Assembly: GCF_021735925.1 (NCBI RefSeq)
Contig: NZ_WMEA01000001.1
Span: 3,564,001 to 3,628,000 of the forward strand
Direction of reading: 5' to 3'
Origin: Loktanella sp. M215
GTDB lineage: Bacteria; Pseudomonadota; Alphaproteobacteria; Rhodobacterales; Rhodobacteraceae
Length of the DNA stretch: 64,000 nt
Part shown: in pieces, positions 1 through 8,676 of the stretch
Layout: every line of letters starts with the position of its first letter
How positions within the stretch are numbered: position 1 is the stretch's first letter
Made by a program: the position numbers and the translations under genes
The notes under the pieces: model-generated
Databases searched by the model: none
Seen by the model: the letters and a program-made list of their open reading frames with translations, nothing else
What the model was told of the DNA's origin: nothing

Positions 1-51
1 ACCAGCATTCTGACCCAACTGACGGACGCCGCGACCGCCGCCGCGCGCTGA
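1..51 (+). CDS. 3' end of an unidentified gene
   Basis: The window opens inside a reading frame that ends with TGA at 49-51. The visible tail is Ala-rich and contains no domain, so no function can be given. It reads in the same direction as the methyltransferase that follows about 140 bases later. Confidence 0.45.
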   Translation, partial: TSILTQLTDAATAAAR

Positions 52-112
52 GGCGCGGCGGCAGGGGAAATTTCCCTGACGAGGTGCAACGCGATAAGAT
101 TGTCCGTTTTCA

Positions 113-130
113 AGCGGCAGCACTGCCGCT
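113..130. terminator. hairpin between the upstream gene and the methyltransferase
   Basis: A perfect 8-base stem, AGCGGCAG/CTGCCGCT with a 2-base loop, lies between the two genes. There is no clear T tract, so it may be only part of a terminator or an untranslated-region structure. Confidence 0.3.
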
Positions 131-142
131 AGAGAGCCTGAA

Positions 143-157
143 CGGGTCATTGACCCG
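143..157. promoter_or_regulatory. 15-base palindrome upstream of the methyltransferase
   Basis: CGGGTCA and TGACCCG flank one central base, 38 bases before the GTG start. The symmetry suits a dimeric regulator, but no family can be named and it may be chance. Confidence 0.25.
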
Positions 158-194
158 CCGCACCTTTTCCTGAGACTTTCGAAGACGTCTGACC

Positions 195-1520
195 GTGACC
201 CCAGCAACCCGCCTATCCGCTGCCCTTGACCTGTTGGGCGACGTCGCGCGTGACGCGCGCCCGGCGGACGCTGTCGTGTCGGCCTGGTTGCGCACACGGC
301 GCGGCATGGACGACAGCGACCGTGGGGCCATTCTTGAGACGCTGAACGGCGTGCTGCGGCACCATTCGCGTCTGGGCTGGTGGCTGGACCGGCAGGGCTG
401 CAGCGATACCCCGCGCAGCCGGCTGCTGGCATGGCTCGCGCTGGTCGAGCGCCGTTCGCCGGATCAGATCCGGCGTCTGTTCAGCGGCGCCAGGGACGCG
501 CCCCCTGCCCTGACCGACGATGACGCCCCACTGCTGACCGCATTGCAGGGCAGCACCATCCTGCACCCCGACATGCCCGAAGAGGTGCGTCTGGAATGTC
601 CGGACTGGGCTGCAGGCCCGCTGCGCCACAGGTTCAAAGAGCAGTTTGCCGCAGAGATGGCGGCCCTTCTGACACCGCCGCCGCTGGATCTGCGGGTCAA
701 CACGATCAGATCGACGCGCGACGCCATGCTGCGCAGGTTGCAGGATCTTGGCCTGCCAGCCGAAGCCGCGGCACTGGCGCCGCACGGGATCCGGATCAGG
801 GAACGCCTGTCGCTGGCGCGCCTTGCACCGCTGAAGACCGGAGAGGTCGAAATTCAGGACGAGGGGTCGCAGCTTGTCGCCCTGCTGGTCGATGCCCGCC
901 CCGGCGAGAGGGTCGTCGATTTCTGCGCCGGAGCCGGTGGCAAGACTCTGGCGATCGCCGCCCAGATGAACAACAAGGGCCATATCGCCGCCTGCGACGT
1001 CAGCGAAGGACGGCTGAAACGCTGCGCGGAACGGCTGCGCAAGGCCGGGCTGCACAATGTGCAGACCCAGCTGCTGACCAGCGAGACGGACCGCTGGGTC
1101 AAACGCCGCAAGCGCAGTTTCGACCGGGTTCTGATCGACGCCCCCTGCAGCGGCACGGGCACATGGCGGCGCAATCCCGATGCCCGCTGGCGGGCGCATC
1201 GGCAAGAAGGTCTGGAGGAGCTTGTCGCTTTGCAGTCGCGCATCCTGACCAGTGCAGCACGCCTTGTGAAACCGGGCGGGCGCCTAGTCTATGCCACCTG
1301 CTCGATGTTGTCAGAAGAGAACGAGGCGCAGGTCGTGGCCTTCCTTGCGGCGCACCCGGATTTTCGCGTGGTGCCGATACGGGACGTCGCGCCACAGTTG
1401 GCGGGGCAGACCGTTGACGGCTTTCTGTCGCTGACACCGGCGCGCCACGATACCGACGGCTTTTTCGCCGCCGTGATGCAGCGGGAAGCTGAATCCGTGC
1501 CGCCGCCGGAGTCCGTCTGA
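195..1520 (+). CDS. rsmB: RsmB/NOP-family rRNA (cytosine-C5) methyltransferase
   Basis: This 441-residue protein is a SAM-dependent RNA cytosine-C5 methyltransferase of the RsmB/NOP group, which modifies rRNA in the cytoplasm. The SAM-binding motif DFCAGAGGKT lies near residue 242. The two cysteines expected of RNA C5 methyltransferases are present: PCSGTG near residue 317 and ATCSM near residue 369. The N-terminal 150 or so residues resemble the NusB-like region of RsmB. Translation probably starts at GTG 195, because the frame gives a good N-terminal helix from that point. The length fits alphaproteobacterial RsmB-like proteins, but the exact target base cannot be read from sequence, so the symbol marks the family rather than proven identity with E. 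coli RsmB. Confidence 0.88.
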   Translation: MTPATRLSAALDLLGDVARDARPADAVVSAWLRTRRGMDDSDRGAILETLNGVLRHHSRLGWWLDRQGCSDTPRSRLLAWLALVERRSPDQIRRLFSGARDAPPALTDDDAPLLTALQGSTILHPDMPEEVRLECPDWAAGPLRHRFKEQFAAEMAALLTPPPLDLRVNTIRSTRDAMLRRLQDLGLPAEAAALAPHGIRIRERLSLARLAPLKTGEVEIQDEGSQLVALLVDARPGERVVDFCAGAGGKTLAIAAQMNNKGHIAACDVSEGRLKRCAERLRKAGLHNVQTQLLTSETDRWVKRRKRSFDRVLIDAPCSGTGTWRRNPDARWRAHRQEGLEELVALQSRILTSAARLVKPGGRLVYATCSMLSEENEAQVVAFLAAHPDFRVVPIRDVAPQLAGQTVDGFLSLTPARHDTDGFFAAVMQREAESVPPPESV

Positions 1521-1760
1521 CCCAGAAGGGTGCCACGTCAGGCCGTCACCTTCATCGCAATGGCCACGTCTGATCAGGCGGCATCTTGGCGTCACGGCTT
1601 CCATGCGATGACCTTGGCATACCGTGTGTCTGCGACCCTTCATCACGATCACGCGCCCTCAATGGACAGCTCAGATTGTTTCGACTACGATTTCTGCAAG
1701 CTTTGATGGTGCGCGGTCCCCTTGACACCGCGCGGCGTCAATTCGGGGGGGAGAATCCAT

Positions 1761-2054
1761 ATGTGTCATATTTTCGCCGGTCAGGATCCGCATCGCTATG
1801 CCAGTCAGACCCGCCGCCTGCGGCTGAACGGGCAAAGCACCAGCATCCGGCTTGAAAATGCCTTTTGGGCGGTCATCGACCAGATCGCGGCCCGCGACGG
1901 GGTGACAACGCCGATGTTCATCTCGAAACTGCACGCGGAAGTGCTTGAACTGCATGGCGAGCCGGAGAATTTCACCTCGCTGCTGCGGTGCGCCTGCCTG
2001 AAGTTCATGGACACCTCTGCCACCGCCCGGCGCTTCGAGATCGCCGCCGAATAG
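1761..2054 (+). CDS. ribbon-helix-helix domain protein
   Basis: The 97-residue product contains a stretch (RLNGQSTSIRLENAFWAVID) typical of the ribbon-helix-helix fold found in small alphaproteobacterial proteins. Such proteins usually bind DNA as dimers, but the targets of this family are not established. The ATG at 1761 is preferred over an in-frame ATG at 1722 because a purine-rich GGGGGGAGA element sits just upstream of it. The gene stands alone, between the methyltransferase and the palindrome at 2084-2107, so it is a possible ligand for that site; this is only positional inference. Confidence 0.7.
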   Translation: MCHIFAGQDPHRYASQTRRLRLNGQSTSIRLENAFWAVIDQIAARDGVTTPMFISKLHAEVLELHGEPENFTSLLRCACLKFMDTSATARRFEIAAE

Positions 2055-2083
2055 ACCCGATCATCGCACCGCGATAAAATGCG

Positions 2084-2107
2084 CGGGTAGTAGGTCCATA
2101 CTACCCG
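2084..2107. promoter_or_regulatory. perfect palindrome upstream of the glyoxalase-GMC operon
   Basis: CGGGTAGTA and TACTACCCG are perfect 9-base arms separated by 6 bases. The site lies 54 bases before the GTG start at 2162 and 30 bases after the preceding stop. It could be an operator for the operon that starts at 2162 or the terminator hairpin of the upstream gene. No T tract follows, which favours an operator. Confidence 0.4.
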
Positions 2108-2161
2108 GCCCGAGGCCAACCCGTCCTAACCTGTCCCCACGACCAACAAGGGGAGAGGCCG

Positions 2162-2557
2162 GTGGCCAAGACGATACATTCCATGATCCGCGTGCTGGAC
2201 GAGGCCCGTTCTGTCGCGTTCTACGAAAAGGCGTTCGGGCTGACGATCGCCGACCGGCTGGATTTTCCGGACTTCACGCTGGTCTATCTGGCCAACGCCG
2301 AGAGTGATTTCGAGCTGGAACTGACGATCAACAAGGGGCGCACCGACCCTTACGACCTAGGCGATGGTTACGGCCACATTGCGGTATCCGTCGACGACCT
2401 TGACGCCGAACACGCGCGGTTCGAGGCGGAGGGCCTCAATCCGCGTAAACTTGTTGAATTCGCCCCAGCGGGGGAGCTGGTGGGGCGGTTCTTCTTCGTG
2501 GCCGATCCGGACGGCTACCAGATCGAAGTGCTGGCCCGCGCCGGCCGCTTCAAGTGA
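2162..2557 (+). CDS. gloA: glyoxalase I-like VOC metalloenzyme
   Basis: The 131-residue protein has the length and layout of bacterial lactoylglutathione lyase, which isomerises the methylglyoxal-glutathione hemithioacetal in the cytoplasm. All four metal-ligand positions of the family are visible: His6, the Glu in FELEL, the His in GHIAVSV and the Glu in YQIEV. The GTG start at 2162 follows a GGGGAGAGG ribosome-binding site. It leads a short operon with the Tat-exported subunit (22 bases downstream) and the GMC dehydrogenase. A role in clearing a reactive aldehyde made by that dehydrogenase is plausible but inferred. Other VOC enzymes share the fold, so the exact substrate is uncertain. Confidence 0.75.
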   Translation: MAKTIHSMIRVLDEARSVAFYEKAFGLTIADRLDFPDFTLVYLANAESDFELELTINKGRTDPYDLGDGYGHIAVSVDDLDAEHARFEAEGLNPRKLVEFAPAGELVGRFFFVADPDGYQIEVLARAGRFK

Positions 2558-2578
2558 TGACATAAGGGAGGAGACGAT

Positions 2579-3103
2579 ATGGAAACGACGACAAGCCCGA
2601 AGGGCATGACGCGGCGCCAGCTTCTGTCGCGTGCGACGGCGGCGGGGGCGGCCTTTGTGGTGGGGGCGGGCTTCGTGGCCGCACCCGACGCCGCCTGGGC
2701 GGTGGAGATGAAGGCCCTGAGCCCGGAAACATTCGCCACGCTGACGCAGATGGCGCGTGACATCTATCCGCACGACAAGGTGGCCGACGAATACTACGCC
2801 GCCGCCGTGCAGATGTATGACACCAACGAAGGGGCTGCGGGCATCGAGGCCGGCATCGCCGCACTGGATGCGGCAGCGCGCGAGGCGGGCTTCGACAGCT
2901 ACCTTGGCACCCTGTGGGAGTCGGACCGCGTGAAGATCCTGCGCGGGATGGAGGAGACCGACTTCTTTCAGCAGATCCGCAGCGGTCTGGTGACGGGGCT
3001 TTATAACCAGAAGGCGATCTGGCCGATCTTTGGCTACGAGGGTGAGAGCTATTCCAAGGGTGGCTACATCAATCGCGGCTTCGACGACATCAACTGGCTT
3101 TGA
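2579..3103 (+). CDS. Tat-exported small subunit of a GMC dehydrogenase
   Basis: The 174-residue product begins with a twin-arginine leader (TRRQLLSRATAAGAA) and a hydrophobic stretch ending near an AWAVE cleavage site. The rest resembles the gluconate 2-dehydrogenase subunit 3 type of protein, which pairs with membrane-associated flavoprotein dehydrogenases. Known relatives use the small subunit's Tat signal to carry the folded flavoprotein into the periplasm. That fits here, because the large subunit starting 15 bases downstream has no leader of its own. The gene has a GGAGGAG ribosome-binding site before ATG 2579. Confidence 0.72.
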   Translation: METTTSPKGMTRRQLLSRATAAGAAFVVGAGFVAAPDAAWAVEMKALSPETFATLTQMARDIYPHDKVADEYYAAAVQMYDTNEGAAGIEAGIAALDAAAREAGFDSYLGTLWESDRVKILRGMEETDFFQQIRSGLVTGLYNQKAIWPIFGYEGESYSKGGYINRGFDDINWL

Positions 3104-3118
3104 GGGGGGAGACGGATC

Positions 3119-4690
3119 ATGGCAGCACCATTTGATCTGAACGACGACAGCGTCGTCGTCATCATCGGCACGGGCGCCGGCGGCGGCACGCTGGGCAACG
3201 AGCTGGCGCAAAAGGGCATCAGCGTCGTCGCACTGGAGGCCGGCGGCCGTTACCTGCCGCAGGATTTCATCAACGACGAGTGGGACAGCTTCGGGCAACT
3301 GGCCTGGACCGATACTCGCACGACCTCTGGCGACTGGCGCGTGGCGCGCGATTTCAAGAACCTGCCCGCCTGGATTGTGAAAGCCGTGGGCGGCACCACG
3401 ACCCACTGGGCCGGTGCCTCTCTGCGGTTTCAGGATCACGAGTGGAAGGCCAAGACGACCTATGGTGCCGTGGAAGGCGCCAACCTGCTGGACTGGCCGA
3501 TCGACCCGCGCGAGATGGACGATTTCTATACCCGCGCCGAGGAGAAGATGCGCGTGACCCGCACCGGCGGCCGCCCCGGCCTGCCCGGCAACAACAACTA
3601 CAAGGTGTTCGAGGCGGGCGCCAAGGCCATCGGCATGAAAGAAGTCAGCACCGGCCACATGGCCATCAACTCTGACGAGACCGGCGACCGGATGATGTGC
3701 CAGCAGACCGGTTTCTGCTTTCAGGGCTGCAAGTGGGGCGCCAAGTGGTCCACCGCCTATACCGAAGTCCCCGAAGGCGAGGCCACCGGCAACATGGAAG
3801 TGCGCGAGCGCGCCCATGTCGCGCGCATCCTGCACGACGCCAGCGGCAAGGTCACGGGCGTCGAGTATTTCGACAAGGACGGCAATCTGCAGATGCAGAA
3901 GGCGCGGATGGTCTGCGTCGCGGGCAACTCTTACGAAAGCCCACGCCTGTTGCTGAACTCTGCCTCGTCGATGTTCCCGGACGGGCTGGCGAACAGCTCT
4001 GGCATGGTCGGGCGCAACTACATGCGCCACGTCACCGGGTCGGTCTATGGCATCTTCGACAAGCCGGTGAAGATGTGGCGCGGCACGACGATGGCGGGCG
4101 TCATGCAGGACGAGGCGGGCTTCAACCCCGACCGCGGCTTTGTCGGCGGTTACGAGCTGGAGACGCTGAGCCTGGGCCTGCCGTTCATGGCGGCCTTCAT
4201 GGACCCGGGCAGCTGGGGGCGTGAATTCACCACGGCGCTGGACAGCTATGAAAACATGGCCGGCCTGTGGATCGTGGGCGAGGACATGCCGCAGGAAACC
4301 AACCGCGTCACGCTGAACATGGACGTGAAGGACCAGCACGGTCTGCCGGTCGCCAACGTCAACTTCAGCGACCACCCCAACGACGTCGCCATGCGCGACC
4401 ACGCCTACAAGACGGGCATGGCCATGTACGAGGCACTGGGGGCCACGCGGGTCTTGCCGACACCGCCCTACCCGTCCACGCACAACCTTGGCACCAACCG
4501 GATGTCGGCGAACGCGGCTGACGGCGTGGTCGACAAGAACGGAAAGGCCCATGATGTGCCGAACCTCTACATCTCTGACGGATCGCAGTTCACGTCGGGT
4601 GCTGCGGAAAATCCCACGCTGACCATCGTGGCGCTGGCGATACGACAGGCCGAACACATCGCCACAGAGATGTCGCGCGGCAATATCTGA
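3119..4690 (+). CDS. GMC-family FAD-dependent dehydrogenase, large subunit
   Basis: This 523-residue flavoprotein belongs to the glucose-methanol-choline oxidoreductase family. An N-terminal FAD-binding Rossmann motif (GTGAGGGTLG, residues about 18-27) is followed near residue 454 by the conserved C-terminal HNLGTNRM segment, which holds the family's catalytic His region. It oxidises an alcohol or sugar, but the substrate cannot be read. It has no signal peptide, so it is probably exported together with the Tat-bearing subunit encoded immediately upstream. Comparable three-subunit dehydrogenases also have a multiheme cytochrome c subunit; none is encoded here, and the gene is followed by a terminator-like hairpin. 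Electrons may pass to a cytochrome encoded elsewhere. Confidence 0.85.
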   Translation: MAAPFDLNDDSVVVIIGTGAGGGTLGNELAQKGISVVALEAGGRYLPQDFINDEWDSFGQLAWTDTRTTSGDWRVARDFKNLPAWIVKAVGGTTTHWAGASLRFQDHEWKAKTTYGAVEGANLLDWPIDPREMDDFYTRAEEKMRVTRTGGRPGLPGNNNYKVFEAGAKAIGMKEVSTGHMAINSDETGDRMMCQQTGFCFQGCKWGAKWSTAYTEVPEGEATGNMEVRERAHVARILHDASGKVTGVEYFDKDGNLQMQKARMVCVAGNSYESPRLLLNSASSMFPDGLANSSGMVGRNYMRHVTGSVYGIFDKPVKMWRGTTMAGVMQDEAGFNPDRGFVGGYELETLSLGLPFMAAFMDPGSWGREFTTALDSYENMAGLWIVGEDMPQETNRVTLNMDVKDQHGLPVANVNFSDHPNDVAMRDHAYKTGMAMYEALGATRVLPTPPYPSTHNLGTNRMSANAADGVVDKNGKAHDVPNLYISDGSQFTSGAAENPTLTIVALAIRQAEHIATEMSRGNI

Positions 4691-4695
4691 CCATG

Positions 4696-4726
4696 ACGGC
4701 CGCGCCCTTCCCAAAGGCGCGGCCGT
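4696..4726 (+). terminator. terminator-like hairpin after the GMC operon
   Basis: ACGGCCGCGCC and GGCGCGGCCGT form a perfect 11-base stem with a 9-base loop, starting 6 bases after the stop codon at 4690. The following bases are TCCCCC rather than a T run. Confidence 0.6.
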
Positions 4727-5216
4727 TCCCCCGTGCGACGGGTCTTCGCAAAACGAGCGTGGAGGCTTCAGGCAGACCAATTGCAGTGGCCTGCTACTGA
4801 ATTGTCATAAGGCTGCGTCGGAGTCCGGCTGGTGTTGACGCCGATCGGTGCCGGCTGCACATCCGTGCCATCCGCTTGATCGTCAGCTTTTCAGCAAGCC
4901 GCCGTTGGCAAACCGCTGGTGTTTACCCATTTTGAAACGCTGAACGCCCCGAACGTCGGCGGTTCGATAGTCACGCTGAGGTCAAGCCTGCACATGGAAA
5001 TTATCGGCTTCACCGCGTGAGCCATTCTTGACATGTCAAGCACAGGGGTCGCGCCTGTTTCGGCGCGGCCCTTGTTGCCGTCAGACGCACATTCGCGAAT
5101 GCGTCGATGCAAAGGCGCCCGCAGATATCTCGAAGTCTATAAATGACGCTCCGTGGCCTGTGCGGTCCATCGCAACCTGCAATGTCACGCACACTTACTC
5201 TCGCTCTTGGCGAAAA
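4727..5216. other. 490-base intergenic region between convergent transcription units
   Basis: I see no supportable gene here. One structured element is present: GGGTCGCGCC and GGCGCGGCCC (5046-5071) form a 10-base stem with one G-T pair and a 6-base loop. It lies about 145 bases beyond the end of the LysR gene on the minus strand and could end that transcript. Confidence 0.4.
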
Positions 5217-6119
5217 TCAGAAGGCAGCCTGCGGCCGCAAATAGGCTCTTCGGAAGTAGTCCCGAAATACAGCCATCGGATCGTTGAAGTCTCTGCCGCG
5301 CCGCCAGGCCAGGCCAATGTCCATGCTTGGCACTGGGATGTCGGTCAGCACGGTCCCAATCCTTCGCCCTTCGAGCGACCATGGCCTGTAAACCATATCG
5401 GATAGGATCGTGATACCTTCACCGTTCGCGACCATCGACCGCACGGCCTCGGTCGAGGCGGTGCGCAGCTTGACCTTGGGATGAAAGCCGGTCCGGCTCC
5501 AATACCTCATGGCCGTCTGGGCGGCTTCGTCGACGGTCAGCATGATGTAATCCTGCGCGGCGATTTCCTCAAAAGTTGCCCGTCCCTTGCGGTGAAAGGG
5601 GTGGGTCTGCGAAACCCACAGCCGTCTGGCAGAGCGGAACAGCGTCTGCTGTTCCAGATCGGGATTTTCGAGGTTTGACGTCAGGACGACAGCCATGTCG
5701 AGGCGCCCGTTCAACAACTCCTCCTCCACGCTTTCGCGTGGGAGTTCCCGCAATTGAATCGCGAGGCCGGGGAAAAGCTGCCGCAGGCGTTCCAGATGAT
5801 AGGGCAGGAAATAGCCCATGACCGTGTAGGTCGCAGCGATGGAAATTGTGCCGGTTATTCCGGACTGGTCCCGCGACAGATGCCGCGCCTGCTCGACCCG
5901 GTCCAGGATGTCTCTGGCAGACCGGGTCAGTTCCCGGCCCGCATCGGTCAGCTCCATGCCCGTATGGGTGCGCTGGAAGAGTTTGACATCCAGCTCCTCC
6001 TCCAGCCGCCGAATGGCATTGGTGATCGCGGACTGCGATATCGCAAGCTGGTTGGCCGCCCGGCTGACCTGACCCGTGTCGGCCGTCGCGATGAAATATG
6101 TCAGCTGCGTGAAATCCAT
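5217..6119 (-). CDS. LysR-family transcriptional regulator
   Basis: The 300-residue protein has the LysR layout: an N-terminal helix-turn-helix (residues about 1-60, beginning MDFTQLTYF) and a C-terminal periplasmic-binding-protein-like effector domain. It is divergent from pxpA, with 114 bases between the two start codons, which is the usual geometry for a LysR regulator that controls its divergent neighbour. It therefore probably controls the pxpA-carboxylase operon in response to an intermediate of that pathway. The start at 6119 matches the family N terminus; the frame stays open upstream, but that extension lies over pxpA and is not credible. The stop at 5217 leaves the domain complete. 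Confidence 0.88.
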   Translation of the reverse strand: MDFTQLTYFIATADTGQVSRAANQLAISQSAITNAIRRLEEELDVKLFQRTHTGMELTDAGRELTRSARDILDRVEQARHLSRDQSGITGTISIAATYTVMGYFLPYHLERLRQLFPGLAIQLRELPRESVEEELLNGRLDMAVVLTSNLENPDLEQQTLFRSARRLWVSQTHPFHRKGRATFEEIAAQDYIMLTVDEAAQTAMRYWSRTGFHPKVKLRTASTEAVRSMVANGEGITILSDMVYRPWSLEGRRIGTVLTDIPVPSMDIGLAWRRGRDFNDPMAVFRDYFRRAYLRPQAAF

Positions 6120-6233
6120 GCAGACGGTCCAATCCCTTACCATTATCGCATTCCAAGATATTGCTCGGCGAAAAATCAGAATTTTACAAGACGGCTTGCG
6201 ATGTTCCAGTCTGCCCGAAACACAGGAGGGCGC

Positions 6234-7016
6234 ATGCGCGATATCGTCGATCTGAACTGTGACATGGGCGAAGGTTTCGGCCATTGGACCTATGGTGAGG
6301 CCCCGGACGAAGACCTGATGGCGCTCATCTCCTCTGCCAACGTGGCGGCCGGGTTTCATGCGGGCGATCCCAATTCCATCGACCGGGTGGCGCGGCTGGC
6401 CGCGAGCTATGGCGTGGGACTGGGGGCACACCCGGCCTATGACGACCTGCGCGGATTTGGCCGCCGGTTCATCGACGCCTCGCCAGAGGAATTGGTGAAC
6501 GATGTGCTTTATCAGATCGGTGCGGTGCGCGAATTCGGGCGCCGCCACGGCATTCCCCTGCAGCACGTCAAGCCACACGGCGCCCTTTACATGGAAGCCG
6601 CCCGGAACGAGACGCTGTCTGCCCAGCTTGTCCAGGCCCTGATCGCGTTGAACGGCGATCTGATCCTGTTCTGCATGGGCATGTCCAAGACCTATGACAT
6701 CGCCCGCGCGGCCGGGCTGACCACGGTGCGTGAATTCTTTGCCGACCGCGATTACGGCGACGACGGATCGATCATCTTCAAACGGACGGTGCAGCGCAGC
6801 GATCCGGAGGCCATCGCCGACAAATGTCTGCGCGCCTGCAAGGAGGGGACGGTGGTGACGGACACGGGCAACGTGATCGAAGTCGCCTTCGAATCCATCT
6901 GCTTTCATTCCGATACGCCCGGCGCCCTGGACAACGGCCGCGCCATCAAGGCCCGGCTGGAAGCCAACAACATCCGCATCGCACCTGCCGCCGAGGTTCT
7001 GGCGCGGATGCGCTGA
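6234..7016 (+). CDS. pxpA: 5-oxoprolinase subunit A (LamB/YcsF family)
   Basis: The 260-residue protein belongs to the LamB/YcsF family and starts with its hallmark DLNCDMGEGFG; KPHGALY follows mid-protein. In bacteria PxpA works with PxpB and PxpC to hydrolyse 5-oxoproline (pyroglutamate) to glutamate with ATP. Here pxpB and pxpC are in the same operon, but separated from pxpA by a biotinyl carrier and a biotin carboxylase. That raises the possibility that the substrate, or the way it is activated, differs from classical 5-oxoprolinase. ATG 6234 follows an AGGAGG ribosome-binding site. The region upstream faces the LysR gene. Confidence 0.88.
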   Translation: MRDIVDLNCDMGEGFGHWTYGEAPDEDLMALISSANVAAGFHAGDPNSIDRVARLAASYGVGLGAHPAYDDLRGFGRRFIDASPEELVNDVLYQIGAVREFGRRHGIPLQHVKPHGALYMEAARNETLSAQLVQALIALNGDLILFCMGMSKTYDIARAAGLTTVREFFADRDYGDDGSIIFKRTVQRSDPEAIADKCLRACKEGTVVTDTGNVIEVAFESICFHSDTPGALDNGRAIKARLEANNIRIAPAAEVLARMR

Positions 7017-7052
7017 TCCCGGCACGCCCCACCCCATCACAGGAGAGACGTC

Positions 7053-7289
7053 ATGGCCGACATCCAATCCCCGCTACCGGGGACGTTCTATCAAAAGCCG
7101 TCACCGGACGAAGAACCCTACAAGGCCGCAGGCGATGCGGTCGCCGCGGGCGACACCGTCGGTCTGATCGAGGTCATGAAGACCTTCATCGAGGTCAAGG
7201 CCGAGGCTGCGGGCACCTTCGATGCCTACGTTGCCGAAAACGAATCCGCCGTGACGGCCGGGGCGGTGCTGGCGCGGTTGCAGGATTGA
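7053..7289 (+). CDS. stand-alone biotinyl carrier protein
   Basis: The 78-residue protein is a lone biotinyl domain. Lys43 in EVMKTF is the predicted biotinylation site; the usual motif is AMKM or VMKM, so this is a recognised variant form. It has no Ala/Pro-rich N-terminal linker of the kind seen in AccB of acetyl-CoA carboxylase. It sits 36 bases after pxpA and 4 bases before the biotin carboxylase gene. Its likely job is to carry carboxybiotin between the carboxylase (7294-8676) and the PxpB/PxpC-like carboxyltransferase pair, rather than to serve fatty acid synthesis. AGGAGAG precedes ATG 7053. Confidence 0.85.
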   Translation: MADIQSPLPGTFYQKPSPDEEPYKAAGDAVAAGDTVGLIEVMKTFIEVKAEAAGTFDAYVAENESAVTAGAVLARLQD

Positions 7290-7293
7290 ACCG

Positions 7294-8676
7294 ATGACCA
7301 TTCAGAAGCTGCTGATCGCCAACCGCGGTGAAATCGCGGTGCGGATCATACGGGCCGCAAAGTCGCTGGGCCTCGCGACGGTGCAGGTTCATTCTGAAGC
7401 GGACGCCGACATGCTGGCCGTGCGCGAGGCGGACGAGGCGATCTGCATCGGCCCGCCGCCGGCGCGGACCTCCTACCTCGATATCGATGCCGTGCTGGAT
7501 GCGGCGCGAACCTCCGGCGCTGACGCCATTCACCCCGGCTATGGCTTTCTGTCCGAAAGTGCCGCATTCGTGCGCCGGGTCGAGGCGGCGGGGCTGACCT
7601 TCATCGGACCTTCGGCCGACACGATTGCCCGCATGGGTGACAAGGTCGCGGCACGGCAGGCGGCCGTGGCGGCGGGCGTGCCTGTCGTGCCCGGGTCCGA
7701 CGGCCGGGTCGACGACATGGAGGAGATCATCGCCCTGGCCGACCGCATCGGTTATCCGGTCATGGTCAAGGCCGCCGCCGGCGGTGGCGGACGCGGCATC
7801 CGGGTCGCCGACGACGCCGCCAGTCTGCGCAAGCTGGCGCCGCAGGCCCGGCAAGAAGCCGAAGCGGCCTTTGGCGACGGCGGGCTTTACCTTGAACGTG
7901 CGATCCGTGCGCCGCGCCACATCGAAGTCCAGATCATGGGCGACGGCATCGACGCCGTGCATTTCTTTGAACGTGAATGTTCGCTGCAGCGCCGCCGCCA
8001 GAAGGTCTGGGAAGAAGCGGGTGCCGCCTGTCTTGATGACGCGACCCGGCAGGCGCTCTGCGCCTCTGCCGTGGCGCTGGCCAAGACCGTCTCTTACCGC
8101 GGTGCGGGGACGCTGGAATATCTGTATGATGCGCAAACGAACGAGTTCTTCTTTATCGAGATGAACACGCGCATCCAGGTCGAACACCCGGTGACCGAAA
8201 TGCTGACCGGCGTCGATCTGGTGGCCGAGATGATCCGCGTCTGCGGCGGCGCCCCCCTGTCGCTGACCCAATCCGACATCAGCGCGCAGGGTCACGCTAT
8301 CGAGGTGCGTATCAATGCCGAAGACCCTCACATGCAATTCATGCCCTTCCCCGGCAAGGTCGGACGGCTGCACCTTCCCGAAGGCGATGGCATCCGCGTG
8401 GATCACTTCCTCTACGACGGCTACCAGATCCCGCCGTTCTACGACTCGCTGCTGGGCAAGCTGATCGTTCACGCGGACACGCGCGAGGCCGCGATCGACA
8501 AGCTGCAAAAGGCCCTGCAGACCCTCGTGATCGCAGGGGTCAAGACGACGATCCCGCTGCACCTTGCCCTGACACGCGACCCGGACGTCCGTGCCGGACG
8601 CTTTCATACCCAATGGCTTGAGACATGGCTTGCGGGCGGCGGGCTTTCGCAACAGCCGACAGGAGAAACCCCATGA
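7294..8676 (+). CDS. accC: biotin carboxylase subunit
   Basis: This 460-residue ATP-grasp enzyme carboxylates biotin using bicarbonate and ATP. It begins with the family's KLLIANRGEIAVRI, has the glycine-rich ATP loop AAGGGGRGIRV near residue 160, and the catalytic EMNTRIQVEH segment near residue 290. The whole length matches AccC of acetyl-CoA carboxylase. Its setting between a biotinyl carrier and pxpB/pxpC suggests a dedicated carboxylase for a cyclic amide or urea-like substrate, not the housekeeping AccC. The symbol is therefore a family label. Its stop overlaps the pxpB start by 4 bases, implying translational coupling. Confidence 0.88.
   Translation: MTIQKLLIANRGEIAVRIIRAAKSLGLATVQVHSEADADMLAVREADEAICIGPPPARTSYLDIDAVLDAARTSGADAIHPGYGFLSESAAFVRRVEAAGLTFIGPSADTIARMGDKVAARQAAVAAGVPVVPGSDGRVDDMEEIIALADRIGYPVMVKAAAGGGGRGIRVADDAASLRKLAPQARQEAEAAFGDGGLYLERAIRAPRHIEVQIMGDGIDAVHFFERECSLQRRRQKVWEEAGAACLDDATRQALCASAVALAKTVSYRGAGTLEYLYDAQTNEFFFIEMNTRIQVEHPVTEMLTGVDLVAEMIRVCGGAPLSLTQSDISAQGHAIEVRINAEDPHMQFMPFPGKVGRLHLPEGDGIRVDHFLYDGYQIPPFYDSLLGKLIVHADTREAAIDKLQKALQTLVIAGVKTTIPLHLALTRDPDVRAGRFHTQWLETWLAGGGLSQQPTGETP

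Noticed and set aside
2357-4780. Very long open frame on the minus strand opposite the GMC operon
   Set aside because: It covers well-supported plus-strand genes, has no recognisable domain, and is explained by the high G+C codon bias.
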